From Circinella umbellata (lineage: Eukaryota > Mucoromycota > Mucoromycetes > Mucorales > Lichtheimiaceae), in assembly GCA_025093555.1 (NCBI GenBank), contig JAIWNF010000009.1, positions 709,501 to 773,500 of the forward strand: a stretch of DNA of 64,000 nucleotides. Reading direction: 5' to 3'. The notes under the pieces are model-generated. The model was not told the origin of the DNA. It saw only the letters and a program-made list of their open reading frames with translations, and did not search any database. Both the position numbers and the translations under genes were made by a program. Shown here piece after piece: positions 14,591 to 28,272 of the stretch. The first letter of the stretch is position 1; every line of letters starts with the position of its first letter.

Positions 14591-15740
14591 AAAAGAAGAA
14601 AGACAAAATATTCTAGCACACCAAAATGAAGACACGTGCCCAGCATTTAACTGCTGGTTTTTGACAGCGAATAACAATTAATTTCATGAAGATTCTAATC
14701 ATATCAGTTTTGCTAGAGTGTTCTGCTATTAAATCATGTCGATCTTATAGCTTACATATGATAGCTTATTTCTCTCTTTTTTCATCAAGGGATGAGAGAA
14801 AAGTTGGTTAGCATTAACGGCATATGTCACTTCTATAATGTCACAAATTCAGACATTCGTGACCTTTTACATATTAGAGGCGGTCCGTGCATTTAAGTGT
14901 CTCTATAACACGAAAGCCAATGGAAATTATTCTACATTTTACTGAGCTCAGTAATATAGTGTGCATAATATAAAACTTTTTATCACAACTCATAGCCACT
15001 GATAATATTGGCGAATATTCTTGTCTTTTCCCCACTGGTGCATTTTAAATATAAAAAGAGCGGAGGAACAGTAAGCCACTTTCGAAAATTTCCATGGACT
15101 GTAGGAAGAAAATTTGTTTTTTTCTTCTTACAGCTTCTTTTCAATGAAAAGGATTCCAATTTAGAAAAAAAGAAATAGGGGTCAGCAAAAGGTAAAAAAA
15201 AAAAAAAACGTCTGCGTTATCCGACGCAAATCGTTATTAGGAAATTCGTTATGTTACATATGATTGCTATCATTGTGACACATTCATTATGGATTTTTAT
15301 ACTATCTTGAATAAAGTAAAAAGGGAAACTGTTTTTTCGTCTTTATTGAAAAAGGAATGATGCTTTAATGAGAACTAAATAATCATCAGAATAACAAACA
15401 TGATAATATTATATTGTTTGAACATAGATAATATTATAACCAGTTTGAATCAGCATGGTAACGCATGATAAACATAATTAATTCCCATGATACAATGGGA
15501 ATGGGTTTACGCACATGAATTTCAATCTAAATGCTAAATAAAAGAGAATTATATAGAAAGTTAGAATAGAAAAGTGAAATAGAATAGATAATCGTTTATC
15601 TTTGCTCTTTTCACAATAATATTTTCCATTATCGGTTATTCGTTACGCTACCCATTCCGCAAGATCCGATAGATATGATAATCCGAGAAAATCTTATTGG
15701 ATATATTGATCCTTATCCCCATTGGCTATCGAAGCTCCCT

Positions 15741-15747
15741 TGACTCA
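15741..15747. promoter_or_regulatory. Gcn4/CPC1-type site upstream of aspartokinase
   Basis: TGACTCA, the consensus for bZIP amino-acid-control activators of the Gcn4 family, lies 119 bases before the aspartokinase ATG. Yeast HOM3 is a known target of general amino-acid control, so position and target gene agree. A second TGACTCA lies in intron 1 at 16045-16051. Confidence 0.5.
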
Positions 15748-15751
15748 CAAC

Positions 15752-15758
15752 TATAAAA
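15752..15758 (+). promoter_or_regulatory. Candidate TATA box for aspartokinase
   Basis: TATAAAA directly follows the TGACTCA element and lies about 110 bases before the start codon, a normal fungal arrangement. Confidence 0.4.
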
Positions 15759-15865
15759 TTCGAATTACTTCATATATAAAGGCCCTCGTTTCCAACTTCT
15801 TCCGAAAAACCCCCCTTGGTTTAATTTTTTTTTTTTTGCTTTTTGTTTTCTTTCCTCTTGGTTCC

Positions 15866-17730
15866 ATGCCGCTTACTAAACCCGTTTATAATAATTCCCC
15901 CGAACTTCCATGGGTTGTTCAGAAATTTGGTGGAACCAGCATTGGTAAATTCTTGGATAACATTGCCAATCAAGTGATCAAGTAAGTTTTTTTTTTCTGC
16001 ATTTAGAAAAATATAATAAGCAATAATGAAGATATATCCTTGTGTGACTCAAAGCCATTGGAAATTATATTTTGTTAACTGATAATTCAATTATTTTAGA
16101 GAATATGTAAAACAAAATCAAGTTGTAGTAGTATGCTCGGCACGTAGTGGGGAGAATAAACAAACTGGTACAACCAATCGACTTATCCGTGCAGCGGATG
16201 AAGCTTTGAGACCTGGATCGACCGAATATCTTCAAATTATCAATGATTTATTACAAGACCATTTAGACGTTGCAGAAGAAATGATTAACGACCCTGAAAT
16301 TCTCAAGGAGTTAAAACATGATATCGGACGCGACTGTACAAAGTTAAAATCGTTTTTGGAAGCTGCTCAGATTATCAGTGAAATTTCTCCTCGATCAAGA
16401 GATATCATTATCGGTGTGGGTGAAAAATTATCATGTAGAATTGTTGCTGCTGTGTTACAAGATCGGGTATGTAAATAGAGGTTATGATCAAAGATTAAGC
16501 CTCACTTTTAGGAAAAAAAATACATTATATTAATGAACCTTATTTATTTTAGGATGTGGATGCAGCATTTGTTTCGTTGGAAAATATTATCGATCGAGAG
16601 TTCGAAGCTTTAGACCAAAGCTTTTATGATTATTTAGGTGAACGTATGGCAGCAAAGGTGCGTGAATGTGGAAATAAAGTTCCAGTAGTCACAGGTATGT
16701 TTCAATAAAAAATAATGAGAATTACACAAAATGGCGTCATTTGTTTGACTTGTGAGCTAATAATTTTAATAAAAATATTTATTTTACACATACAATAGGC
16801 TTTTTCGGTATTGTTCCTGGTAGCTTACTCACCACAATTGGTCGCGGTTACACCGATCTGTGCGCAGCATTGACTGCCGTGGGATTAGGTGCTGAAGAAT
16901 TACAAATTTGGAAAGAGGTTGATGGTATCTTCACTGCCGATCCACGTAAAGTTAAATCAGCTAGGTTGATTTCGATCATTACACCAGAAGAAGCATCTGA
17001 ATTGACCTACTACGGTTCCGAAGTTATTCATCCTTTCACTATGGAACAAGTCATTCGAGCACATATTCCCATTCGCATTAAGAATGTTCAAAATCCACGT
17101 GGTCAAGGCACCGTTGTATTCCCCACTGACTCTGTTTCCAAGGATGGCACAGCTACTCCCCCACATTCACCCAAGGTGCTTGCCGAGAATGGTTACCATC
17201 TTGATCTTTCACGCAAGTATCCTACTGCCGTTACTATTAAAGACAGCTTGGTCGTGTTGAACGTTCACTCAAACCGTAAGAGTGTCAGTCATGGTTTCTT
17301 TGCAAAGATCTTTTCGACACTGGATCGTTATGGTATTGTAGTGGATCTTATTTCGACATCTGAAGTACACGTGTCTATGGCACTAGGCGCAGATAGTAAC
17401 GAAAGAGATTTACCACGCGTGATTGAAGATTTGAAGTCTGTCGGCCGGGTTGATTTATTAAAAAATATGGCTATTTTGTCGCTGGTTGGCAAGCAAATGA
17501 AAAACATGGTTGGTATTGCCGGTATGATGTTTACGACGCTGGCGTCGGCTGGTGTCAATATCGAAATGATTTCACAAGGTGCTTCAGAAATCAATATTTC
17601 ATGTGTGATTGAAGAATCCAAGGCAGTTACGGCCATGAATGTCATCCATGATCAACTTTTAAGTAAGCAAAGCACCCTTGTTTTACCTGCCGTTAAACAA
17701 TCGACAATTGCCTCGTTGATGTTAGACTAG
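15866..17730 (+). CDS. HOM3: Aspartokinase (aspartate kinase)
   Basis: Four exons: 15866-15981, 16100-16466, 16553-16694, 16799-17730; phase closes to 518 residues (yeast Hom3 is 527). It catalyses ATP-dependent phosphorylation of aspartate, the first step toward threonine, methionine and lysine-type precursors, in the cytosol. The kinase signature KFGGTS is at 20-25, followed by a CSARSG segment and the GFFG...GRGYTDLCAAL region. The C-terminal half has two ACT-type regulatory regions (around VVLNVHSN...STSEVHVSMAL and LVGKQMKNMVGIAG...GASEINISCVI), which in the family mediate threonine feedback. The ATG at 15866 was chosen because the upstream frame is a hydrophobic run without ATG and the family starts shortly before KFGGTS. 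Confidence 0.96.
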
Positions 17731-19459
17731 ACAATGTATATTCAATATCATACATACACCCTTTATATTTATACACACACAAAAGTACACAATATAACTC
17801 AATATTTTCCCTTTTTTAACCCTTTCTCTCCTTCGCAACCCGGCTTCCTTTTTCTTCCTCTCCTCATCATTCAGTTTCATTATCACACTTTGTTCTCGCA
17901 TAGTAAATTAACATTACTTATATATATATATATTATAATATCCTTTCACTATTAACCTTATTTTTAAAAGTTTGTCCATAAAATATTTTCTTTTTATTAT
18001 TCCAAAAAGTGCTTCTTTGTTTTTCATTATGTCATGTGTTGGGCTCTTTTGTATCAAGTATAAAACGATATATATCATTTTTCTAATATTCTTTATAAAC
18101 CCAAAGGTACAAACCTACTCCTTCCTTTTTTGGTTTTAAAGTACTTCATTGTCAAGTAAACATAATAAATACAAGAATTTATGTCACCTAAAATCTTGTG
18201 CTACTGGTACGGTATTATTACACCTTGACTTACTGATGAAAAATTTCGACTGCTTTTAACATTTCTTATTTCCGACTTAAATAGCTAAGCTCTTTAACTT
18301 TCTTAGATCATATTAAGAAAAAACCCATTTTCAAAATATGTGGTGCGATTGTTATGTTAAAGTGGATCGAGTGTAAAGCATAGAAATTTGCTATTTATTC
18401 GTTTGTTGAATACGAAGAAACTTCTTTTGGTATCCCAGTACAATTAGCAAAAACACGAATTCACTGATCATAAAAAGTCGGAGGAGGTTTACAACTGTTA
18501 GATAACGAGATCAAAGAAAATAAACATAAATAAACTATCATGATTAATTATGGAACAATTTGATATCATTCCAAGCGAAATTATTGTACTCATCTGTGAA
18601 CTAAGCATAAAAGGTCAGCGCGGGAAGGTATCAAAACATAAATCGAAAAAAATGTGGATTCGGCATGTTATAAGCTGTAAGAATAACAACGATAATATAA
18701 ATTTTTGAAGGTAAAAATGAACATATACAGAAAAAAGAAACAAACATTTTATAAATAGTTTATTTATACAAATGAGCATCAATAACTAAAATTAAGAATA
18801 AAAAAATCCAAAGTGTCGGAAGTCGATCATTGATTTTTAATCTGTGTGACACACCTTTCATACATCAAAACATGATTGTTACAAGAAAAAGTTACGAACA
18901 ATAATAACCAAAATGACCCTGAAATGTTTTTACTTGCCTATTATCCACAGCAGGTGATTTTTATTTATACTAACATTTCTATATAAATAATATACACAAA
19001 AAAGCAAAAAAAAGTAACATAAGCAAAAGTACAAAATAAGAAAAGGTTAGTTTCCTTAACAACCAGCAATTTACGTTTTCCGAATTTTCTTTTTTTGAGA
19101 ATTTTGACCCAATGAACACTCCTTGGCTCCTTTTTCTTATTTTTGCTTCCTATAAGCCGATTTGCCGCCTCAAAAAGGCGACCAATACAACCTATCTGCT
19201 TCTGAATAGGAACAATATGTACACAACGAGTAAACGGAAAACTCAAAGTCTTTTATCCTTTCTTCCACTCTCAATTTTTTTTTTTACTTATATCTTCATG
19301 TTTATTTTAACGACTCCGTTGTCTTTTACCCTTTTGTGAACCATTTTTATTTTACTTCATATGTTTATATTGCCTCCGAGTACACCATAAAGCAACAACA
19401 ACCCTTCTTTTCTCTCTCTATCTTTCAACGTATATAAATACACCGTGTATAAATAAACA
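17731..19459. other. Intergenic spacer, aspartokinase / MFS gene
   Basis: No gene recognised. It starts with pyrimidine-rich 3' flank. The last 100 bases before the MFS start are CT-rich with TATA-like ATATAAATA and GTATAAATA motifs at about 19432-19455, a plausible core promoter. Confidence 0.5.
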
Positions 19460-22103
19460 ATGAGTACTACACCTGCCGAACCTGAATCTTCTACATCCCA
19501 ACACGATCATTCAAATCCACAAAATGAAAAACAACAACTTGCTGTAAGGTATAACAATACCAACAGTAATGGCAGCGGAGGTAACAACAACAGTAACGAT
19601 AGCCAAACTAACAATGGCACTCAACGTTTATCGCCTGAACAACAGCAGCAACAACAGACGTCACCACAAAACCATCGAACCGCACCTGATTCAATACACG
19701 AAGATTTATTTTATGGTGAAAATACAGGGGATTCACCAGTATATAGTAAAGAAGCAACGCTATCAAGTAATCGAGAAGAGGATCTATTCGTAAAAGCTAG
19801 CTGGCGCTTAAAACTGTTAATTCTGTTATGTATGCTTGCATTACCTGTGGGGTGTCATTATTTAGAAGCCACTGTAGGTACACTGAAAACATCACTTAAA
19901 CAAGTAAGTTTTCTTTTTTCTTTTTCATGAGCAAATCTCGCGTGAAGCTATCGTCGCCGTTTTTCCTTAAGTAGCTACACAGTGGATATACACATGGAGG
20001 GAGAGACGATTTTTGATCTGCTTATTTACCCATTCCGATCAATTGTCCCGTTTATCCATTCAAATAATAATAATACTTACATACATCTTGGTTACTATAG
20101 AATATGCAAATCAATAATACTCAGTTTGGTATCCTAGTTTCCGCGGTCACCCTAGTAAATACTATTTTACCGTTATTAGCTGGTATTTTTATTGATGATT
20201 TATCTAGTCTTGGATCAATTCGTGCAACAACACTTGTCAGCATTGTAATTTTCATTGGTAGTATGTTGGTATCTATTGGTAGCGGCCGAAACAGTTATTC
20301 AATTATGGTCACTGGTCAAATCGTTTATGGTTTAGGTGGCGGCATGATTGTTACTATGCAAGAAGGTATTTATTAATATTATTATTAAGTCTATTATCTT
20401 GCTCCTGTTTTCTCAAAAACAGAAAAGGATGTGTTAGGAACAAAAAAAAAAGCACAATAATAGCAAATTTATAATTTATTCGTTTTTGCATAAGAATATA
20501 CATTTAACAATATAATAAATTCACAAACGTTCTAGGTATTCTATCTCGCTGGTTCAGAGATCGAGAATTAGCTATTGTTATTGGTATTTTATTATGCGTT
20601 GCAAGATTAACAAAATGGGCTGCTAAAATGGTATGCTATCCTATTGTCTACTCAAGTGGTTCTCATTCCTGGCCAATCCACGTTGCAACGATTTTTTGTG
20701 GTGCTGGTGTTGTCATGAATATGGTGTATTGGGGCGTGATGTGGCATAATGGATGGGCAACGCTAGCTGGTAGAGAAATTGCTCAACCCAAACATAAATA
20801 TCGCAACCATTTCAACACTAGCAATATAGTGACACCAGTACCTAGTCGACGACTTTCTGTTATCTCTCAAGCTGATGCTACAGTAACAACCCGTCAAAGA
20901 AGATCATCTCGATTTCAGTTTTCATATAAGTTATTCTTATATTTACCTGGCACATTTTGGATGATTCCTTGGATTCAATTAATAATGTCGAGCGTTTTGA
21001 GCAGTTTTGATGACATTGCAACGTAAGTGTACTTAATTGGCTGTCCTGGCTCGCATATTTTTCCGGTGTGTTTTTTGTGTTTAATATGTTATATATTTTA
21101 TATAGTGAATTTGTTCAGTTTCGTTTTCAAACAACAAGCATCATGGCCGGTGTATGTATTATAAAGTAGTCAGAAAAATAGAGAAAGAAATAACAGTATT
21201 TAAACATCACATTTATGTTGTTCTTTTTTTTAGTATCAAAGTAGTTTAACACAAGTTGTTCCTATTGTTGCAGCCCCAGTTATGGGTATGCTTGTACATC
21301 GTTACGGCCAGCGTCTTACCATTTGTAGGTTTTTACTATGTATTTGTTTCCCTTCCCAATATACAGAAGTAAAAGAAAAAAAATGAAACAAGTGCACTCA
21401 ATATTCTCTTTCTTTTCTTTTATCACGTATAGTATTTATCGCGTCACTGGTACTGATATTATCCATGGTATTATTGTCACATACATGGGCAGCTCCTGCA
21501 GCAGGCATGATTGTGTTTTCACTTGCACTTGCATTGGGCCCAGTTTCGGTTTTAAGCTCTACCTCGATGCTTTTGCCTCACGAATTGGCAGGTACTGGTA
21601 TGGGTCTTCATAAATGCTCAAATAATATTGGAACAACGATAATCGCCGTTGTGGTTGGTTATGTACAAGATTTAACATACCACGACGGAGATTCTGCAGA
21701 TGATCATCGAGATTTGCAGAATGAATATAATGGCGTCATGACCTTATATCTTGTCATGGCATGCTGCACGACGCTGGTCGTCGGGATCTTTTGGTTGATG
21801 GATCGTAAGATTCTCAAAGGATGGTTACAAGCAAATAAAGCCGAGCGGGATCGACGGCTTGAAGTGGCTAAGCATGAACAAGATGAAGAAGATCGCGCTG
21901 TTCGATACCCTTATTATGGCGTAACACCCGAAGAACAAGAAAAGCGCAGGAATACGGCGTTACAAATGATTGGTAGTAAGATGCGATCTAAGAAAACGTA
22001 TACTTATGTCGGTTTCTATACCTTTTGGTTTGTCACTGCATGGGCCATTTTCTTTACCTTTGCTCTCATGCCTGTATATCAGAAGTACACTATTCATCAA
22101 TAA
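19460..22103 (+). CDS. MFS transporter, MFSD1-like
   Basis: Six exons: 19460-19903, 20101-20365, 20536-21022, 21106-21151, 21234-21324, 21433-22103; phase closes to 667 residues. Residues 1-110 are Ser/Asn/Gln-rich and cytosolic-looking. About twelve hydrophobic segments follow, separated by a long central loop rich in Arg/Ser (SRRLSVISQADATVTTRQRR). The stretch GLGGGMIVTMQEGILSRWF, then a RDRELAIVIGILLCVAR segment, matches the pattern seen in MFSD1 (GG...WF..+EL...G....AR), a lysosomal/vacuolar dipeptide carrier in animals. The hydrophilic C-terminal segment around 600-640 is charged, then there is one last membrane span. Substrate and location here are inferred. For exon 4, the donor at 21152 was preferred over 21150 because only it keeps the frame open. 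Confidence 0.85.
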
Positions 22104-23982
22104 TTAAAAATAAAATAAGTTTATTAGTTTTTGTATTTCATTACTTCATTTTGTACATTATTAAATAAAAACATTCTTTACATTTTATTATTTTACTATT
22201 ACCATTATTCTACTATTTTTCTTTTTAATAATATATGTATTAGGTCTTCATCTGAAGAAAAATGAGCATCGATACGAACTACCTACTTATATATATATAT
22301 ATAATACATTACTGTTTGGTTGTAAAACATTGAGAGGAACTATATAACGTGGTTTAAGCTCTTTTAAATAATAATAACTAATAGGTACCTGTGTATGTAC
22401 AAAAAAAGATTCTCTTTTTTGATTGTTTACGTATTAATATAGAAAGTATGATATTGAAGTTAAAATACATAGCTAAAAAAAATTAGATGAGGGACATAGT
22501 ATTATAAAACATCCTTTATAAATAAGTGAAAGATTTTCCCAAGCTCCTTTTTTTATGGACAAGATCATCATGCCTTTCAAACTTTATCCAAAATCACGGT
22601 AACTCACTTACCATATAAATCTAATTTCTTATCAATTCTCTACAGGTGAAACTCGATGGGTTATCTATATATTATGCAAGTTATGCAATAATTGATTACT
22701 ACAAAAAAAACATTTGTACGTATCATATTCCAAAATAATCAATTTATAGGTGAAGATACTATAAGAATAGAGGTCACGAGAATACTAATAGTATTTCAGA
22801 TGTCGCCCCCTGCTCCACAATCGGTAAATAAAGATACCCACAAAATTGATCGTGGTTCCTGCATGATTTTGAATTGGAAGAGCGTGGTGTTAGTTATACA
22901 ACCAGTGATTATGTATAAATATGAACTTTTTGTACAACATGTACAAACTTAATATTCTACTTTCAGCTTATTACGTATACACATGGTATGTGTGGGGATA
23001 AGTTTATTGATGACCTCATTAGGATTTTGACATGAAAGATACTAAACTCACGTCATTTTTCCTGTTTATTATAATAAAGATCCAGTGAAAAAATATTGTC
23101 AAAGAGGAGCATGAAGGATGAAAAATCAGGGTGGAGGTAAACTATCTCTGACTTTTTTGTTTCTGAGAAAAGATAACAATGCTAATTTTACAACTGCGAT
23201 CACTTTGTGCATAACTTACTCCCTTTTCAGCTCCTCCGAAATTCTTTATCTTGTTATTATATAAAGATAAAACTGAACTATTTTCGGGACAATAATAACA
23301 AGCAAATAAACAAAATGGATCTACATGCTTTAAAAATAATGATGACGGATGACGGATGATGGTAATATGCCCATACATTTTTATAGAATAAAAACAATTA
23401 GTAAAATCGTGGGCGCATTAGATGTAACACGCTCAGCAACACCTCTTGCGAATATTCCCAAACAAGGAGGAAGAGGTCAGGGGCACATTCATATAAATGG
23501 AAGACGGCTAATATAGGGCCTTTCTATCGAATGAATAGATCATATGAATAAAGAAAAATCTTTTTAATAAAATCCCTGTTAGACTCGGGATTGGTCCACA
23601 AAAAGAGACGCAGCTGTCATAAAAATAATAACACTTATCAGCTGGTTTACCTGTCTATAGATACATAATTAAGAGCTAATTATATAAAAAGAATGATGTA
23701 CCCGATAGGTTGCCAACTCAATAAAAAAAATATAATGCGTCATTGATGTAACCCCAAAAATGTTCAAATAAGGAAATTCCTACTTCTGGTGATCCCTTTT
23801 TTGAACAAGGAAAAAGGCGTTGGTTCAAGTCAAACACAAAGCATATACTTTTATGTCGGAGAAAATGAATTCTATTCTGGTTTCTCTTCTCGTCCACCCA
23901 ACAAAAAAGAATGTAGGGGGTATAGCCGCGACCTCGGCTTCCAATTATTTCGAACACAGTTCTTTCACTTCTTTCTCACAAA
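22104..23982. other. Intergenic spacer, MFS gene / AVT gene
   Basis: No gene recognised. There are A/T-rich flanks, a (TA)n run near 22290, and a CT-rich stretch just before the AVT start. An open frame at 22692-22952 has no recognisable features and is probably chance. Confidence 0.5.
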
Positions 23983-26333
23983 ATGTCATCTCCATTACCG
24001 GTGAATGCAAAAGCGTTTTCCGATCGTCATAATCAAGAATTTCAGAATGATTCTGAACGAAATCTTTCAACTTCATTTGACCGAACTTCTTCAACTGCTC
24101 GTTTGTCGTCTTCACCTATTCCACCCAACGTTTATAACTATGGTTCTTCTCCAGCTGCATCCATCAAGACTTACGGCAGTACCAATGGAAATAATGGATT
24201 ATCCGCCACTAACGCAAACGGGGGTGCAGATTTGGGAGGCGATTTGAGCCGTGTAGGTAGTAGTCATTCGTTATTTAGACCACTTTCCAACACGACAACA
24301 CATACCGACTTACCTGAGGGCCAAGTTGCTAAAATGGTAAAACGACACTTGGTCGAGACCTCGCCCGTACCATCACGTCACGAAGAAGATTACCAATCGG
24401 ATGATAACTCTTCTGGAATTACCTCAGTTCATCAACTTCCAGGCGGATCGATTACGCATGGTATATATAAGTGGACCGAAAATGCTGAACAAAACCGCTT
24501 TCAACGGAAACGCACTCGATCTGTAGTATTGCAACGAAATGAACCATCAGACCCTGCGTTAGCCAACTTGCGAGATCCTGGAGGTTTCCGTCGTCATTTT
24601 ATTCGCCAACGCCAAAGAGAACAAAAAAATCCATCACCTTGGATGACAAAATCATTTGTCGAATTTCTTGCACTCTATGGTCATTTTGGTGGTGAAGATT
24701 TAAGCGATGACGAAGGTGATGATGAAGACGACGACTTTTTATATGAAGGGGCTGATGAAGAGTCTCCATTGATACCTGGTGAAGGTGAAGAAGCACATCA
24801 AGGAACAGCGACTCCAACGAAAGCTGTTTTCTTGTTGTTAAAATCATTTGTTGGTACTGGAGTTATGTTTTTACCAAAAGCGTAAGTATTTTTTTTGAGG
24901 GGACGGATCTTCTTTTTGCAGCATTGTTTATTGTCAACAATTACATGAATTTTTTTTCTAATTTGTCATTTAAAAAATTATCATGGGATGATCTGTGCAC
25001 ACACAAATATAGATTTCATAATGGTGGCTTAATTTTTTCAACGACTCTTTTAGCAGTGATTGCTGTTATCTCGCTTTATAGTTTCCTCTTACTTGTGGAA
25101 ACACGAAACAAAGTTCCTATGTCTTTTGGTGATATTGGTGGCGTACTTTTTGGACAAACCATGCGCATGGCTGTGTTATTTTCTATTACAATTTCTCAGG
25201 TTAGTTTTTTTTTTCTTTTTTTTTTTTTTTTTGCTTTATGGAATTAAAATAAATGGGGGTGGGATGAACTAAGACTTGCCATATATGACATCAAAGCGAT
25301 TTCCCACCGGGATTTCTTATCAGCGAATAAAAGCCAACAATAATAGTAATACTGATAACTATCCTATAACGATTTTTTGATGTTTCAGATTGGATTTGTA
25401 TGTGCATACATGGTTTTCGTTGCACAAAATCTACAAGCTCTTGTAGAATCTATATACCATTGTGAGGTGAATGTTCCGCTTCCATATCTCATCTTGGGTC
25501 AGATTTGCGTATTTGTACCCTTGGCCATGATTCGAAAGATCCAAAAGCTATCAGTTTTTGCCCTTATTGCAGATTTATTTATTTTGATTGGTTTGGTTTA
25601 TCTTTATTATTATGACTTTTTGGTATTAGCCACACACGGTGTTGGTGAAGTAATCTGGTCAATCAACTCATCATCATTTGCCACATTCATTGGTACGGCT
25701 GTGTTTACCTATGAGGGTGTCGGTCTTGTGATTCCCATCACCGAATCTATGAAAGATCCTCAAAAGTTTCCCAAAGTCTTATCCTGGACATTATTTGGCA
25801 TTACACTCTTATTTTTGTCCATTGGTTCCATCTCGTATCTCGCATTTGGTAAAGAGGTTCAGACTGTTATTTTATTAAATTTACCAGCCACCGGAACTGT
25901 CGATACTATCCAAGGCTTATATGCGTTAGCCATTTGCTTGTCCATTCCATTACAATTGTTCCCTGCTATTCGTATTATGGAAACCGGTTTGTTCACGCGC
26001 TCCGGCAAGAATAATCCTGTTGTCAAGTGGCAAAAGAATACATTCCGATTTTTAACTGTCTTGGTTTGTGCCGGAGTTGCCATTGCTGGTTCAAGCGATC
26101 TCGACAAGTTTGTATCAATTATTGGTTCCTTCTGTTGTGTCCCACTTTGCTTCTTATTCCCACCATTGTTCCATCTTAAGGCGGTTGCCCGTACTTTCCG
26201 TCAAAGGTTTATCGATATTGCAATCATCATTTTTGGTCTTGTATGCATGACATATACAACATATATTACTCTTTCACTTTGGTCATCTACTGAAGAAGCG
26301 CCACCTCTTTCTAGATGTGCCCCTGGCAACTAA
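23983..26333 (+). CDS. Vacuolar amino-acid transporter, AVT3/AVT4-like (AAAP family)
   Basis: Three exons: 23983-24881, 25013-25199, 25389-26333; phase closes to 676 residues. The first 280 or so residues are hydrophilic, Ser/Asn-rich and then acidic (DLSDDEGDDEDDDF), typical of the long cytosolic N-terminal extension of Avt3/Avt4. The membrane part starts at KAVFLLLKSFVGTGVMFLPKAF, whose SFVGTGV-type motif is the first TM signature of the AAAP family, and continues with eleven or so hydrophobic segments to SLWSS near the C-terminus. Yeast Avt3/Avt4 export neutral and basic amino acids from the vacuole to the cytosol. Both introns lie within the first membrane segments. Confidence 0.92.
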
Positions 26334-27307
26334 ATTTTCTTATCCCAACACAAAACACTTATTTCCTTTCCTCCAATTGATAATATACCTTTTTCTTTTT
26401 TTTCTTTTCTGCCCTTTTTGAATAGCATGACTTGATCCATTTACATAACACATTATTAAACTTTGACTTTTACATATTTCATACAGTATGTGAGATATAT
26501 TGTGTTACTTTTCGATTTTGTGTACTGTTTTTTTTTTGAAGAAAGAGATCGCAAGATAATCTTTATTATCATCTGTTTTGTTATTCTAGTTGATCAATCG
26601 GGTTTTGAGTCATAGACTAAATTATAAGTCATGTAACGGTACTAAAATTTAGAGGCATCAATTAGCTCCAAAGTAGAGTTGCATAATAATACACAATATA
26701 TTCACCATATATAAACAGCGCTTTGCGCTTAGAGTATAAAGTCTGAGGAACCCAAATCTATTTCTTTGGTGCACCAAAGAATATATTTTTTTATTAATGA
26801 AATCCTTTGAAAATAACTGTAATTTTTCATTACCCAGTGTAATACTGTAGTCAAAAACATAGGTAATTTCAACTCTTACAGCCATTCCACTTTTGTATTT
26901 TTTTGAAGGCATAGATATCCATCATTTATACACTACATATCCAGTTATTATGATCGTTATATAGCCTAAAAATGCTTATGAAGTATGTATTGGCAGTTCA
27001 GCTTTTTATGAATAACGTTCAGCATTTCTTATCTTTTTTCACTATATCTTTTATATACACAACTGGGAGCTGTAGTACGTACGAAGACTACTTTTATCAC
27101 ACGCTCCGAAATTTTTCTGAATAAAAACTGTAAAAGAGTGTGGCTATATATCATTTATTGTTATATACGTATAAGCACTATTAGTGTTGATAATGTTGTT
27201 ACTATAGAATATACGCTCTAAGGACCTGTTTGATAGCTTTTTATTTGTGGGGTGTTCGTAGCAATTCACTTTACAAAAGGATAGTATAGGAAATAGAGGC
27301 ATAGTAT
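26334..27307. other. Intergenic spacer before foldback element
   Basis: No gene recognised. It holds the 3' flank of the AVT gene and A/T-rich sequence with short frames only. It marks the change from gene-dense to transposon-rich DNA. Confidence 0.5.
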
Positions 27308-27313
27308 TATAAA

Positions 27314-27525
27314 AGAGAATTACTACATGGGCTACAAAAATTCAAAGTCAGACCACATGGGCTACAAAAATCATAAGGTATGTTAGTAACTTGTAGCCCA
27401 TCTCGTCTGCTTGCCATATATAGATCCTGTAGCCCATCTCGTCTAATTTTTTGTAGCCCACCTCGTCTAATTTTTTGTAGCCCACCTCGTCTAATTTTTT
27501 TGTAGCCCACCTCGTCTAATCTTTT
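27314..27525. repeat. Left terminal inverted repeat of foldback element
   Basis: About 100 bases match the right end exactly in reverse complement. After that come several head-to-tail copies of the 24-bp CCCACCTCGTCT unit, one of them displaced by a unique insert (about 27404-27428) that the right arm lacks. Confidence 0.75.
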
Positions 27526-28272
27526 TTATCATCCACTTCTCGACCCTTTTTTGTCACTTTTTCTGCATTAATATTATTGAAAAAGGTTACAATTATAAGA
27601 TAGATTGTATTTGATAATAAAAATAATAATAATAATACGTAAATAAAAATACTAATGATAATGATAATATTGAAGCGTTTATAGTTATTACAAAGAGCTT
27701 CGTTATATAAAATGGTATGAATTACATATGTCAAGAAAATAGTATAAAGGTTATAATAAATCAAATAATTATGGATAATGCTTATGTGGGAGTTCTAATA
27801 TTCAGGAATTTTACGTCTGAATCCATGAAAACGAGGAAGTCTTGATAAAATTATAAAAGGGAAATCATCTGAAGATTGATTTATGAAAGATATTTTATTA
27901 AAAAGTAAAAATAGAACTGAAGAAATGGGTTTGGTGGTAAAGAAATGGTGGGATTTATATTGATTAGCAATGGTAAAAATATTCAATAGCTTTTGTGGAA
28001 AGATGCAAAAGCGAAGTACAGTCAAATTATGGTCATCAGAACATGTGATAATAAAAGAAAACAATAATATTGTGTATAATAATAATAATGATAATAATAA
28101 ACACTAATACTACTGATAGTGTTATTGTGTATGAAGAGAAGAGAAAAAAAAGGGTTACCTTTAGGAAAGTCACAATGTATTATAAAATAAAGATATAAAT
28201 AAAATTCAGAAAAGAAAGAAATAGGGAACAGAGATAAATAATTGATATAGATTATAGTGATCATTACACTAT

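Larger units (their letters stand above)
7797..15720. other. 7.9 kb region without a recognised gene
   Basis: No confident gene on either strand. Frames are short, with frequent stops and A/T runs. The proximal part (7797-8700) should be the promoter and 5' leader of the CP2 gene: poly(A), poly(T) and polypurine tracts, and a (TA)n stretch near 8620-8650. Other items seen are an AACCGGTT site at 12353, a perfect 16-base palindrome at 12425-12440, a small inverted repeat at 12471-12572, a (TA)n run at 13740-13760, and minus-strand coding-like stretches at 14187-14590. A long regulatory domain, decayed mobile DNA, or genes with very short exons remain possible. Confidence 0.5.

Noticed and set aside
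15722..15865. N-terminal extension of aspartokinase upstream of the ATG at 15866
   Set aside because: The upstream frame has no ATG, contains the TGACTCA and TATA elements, and reads as a Phe-rich run from pyrimidine tracts. The family begins just before KFGGTS.
23811..23840. GGTTCAAGTC, resembling a tRNA B box
   Set aside because: No A box at the right distance and no cloverleaf stems around it.
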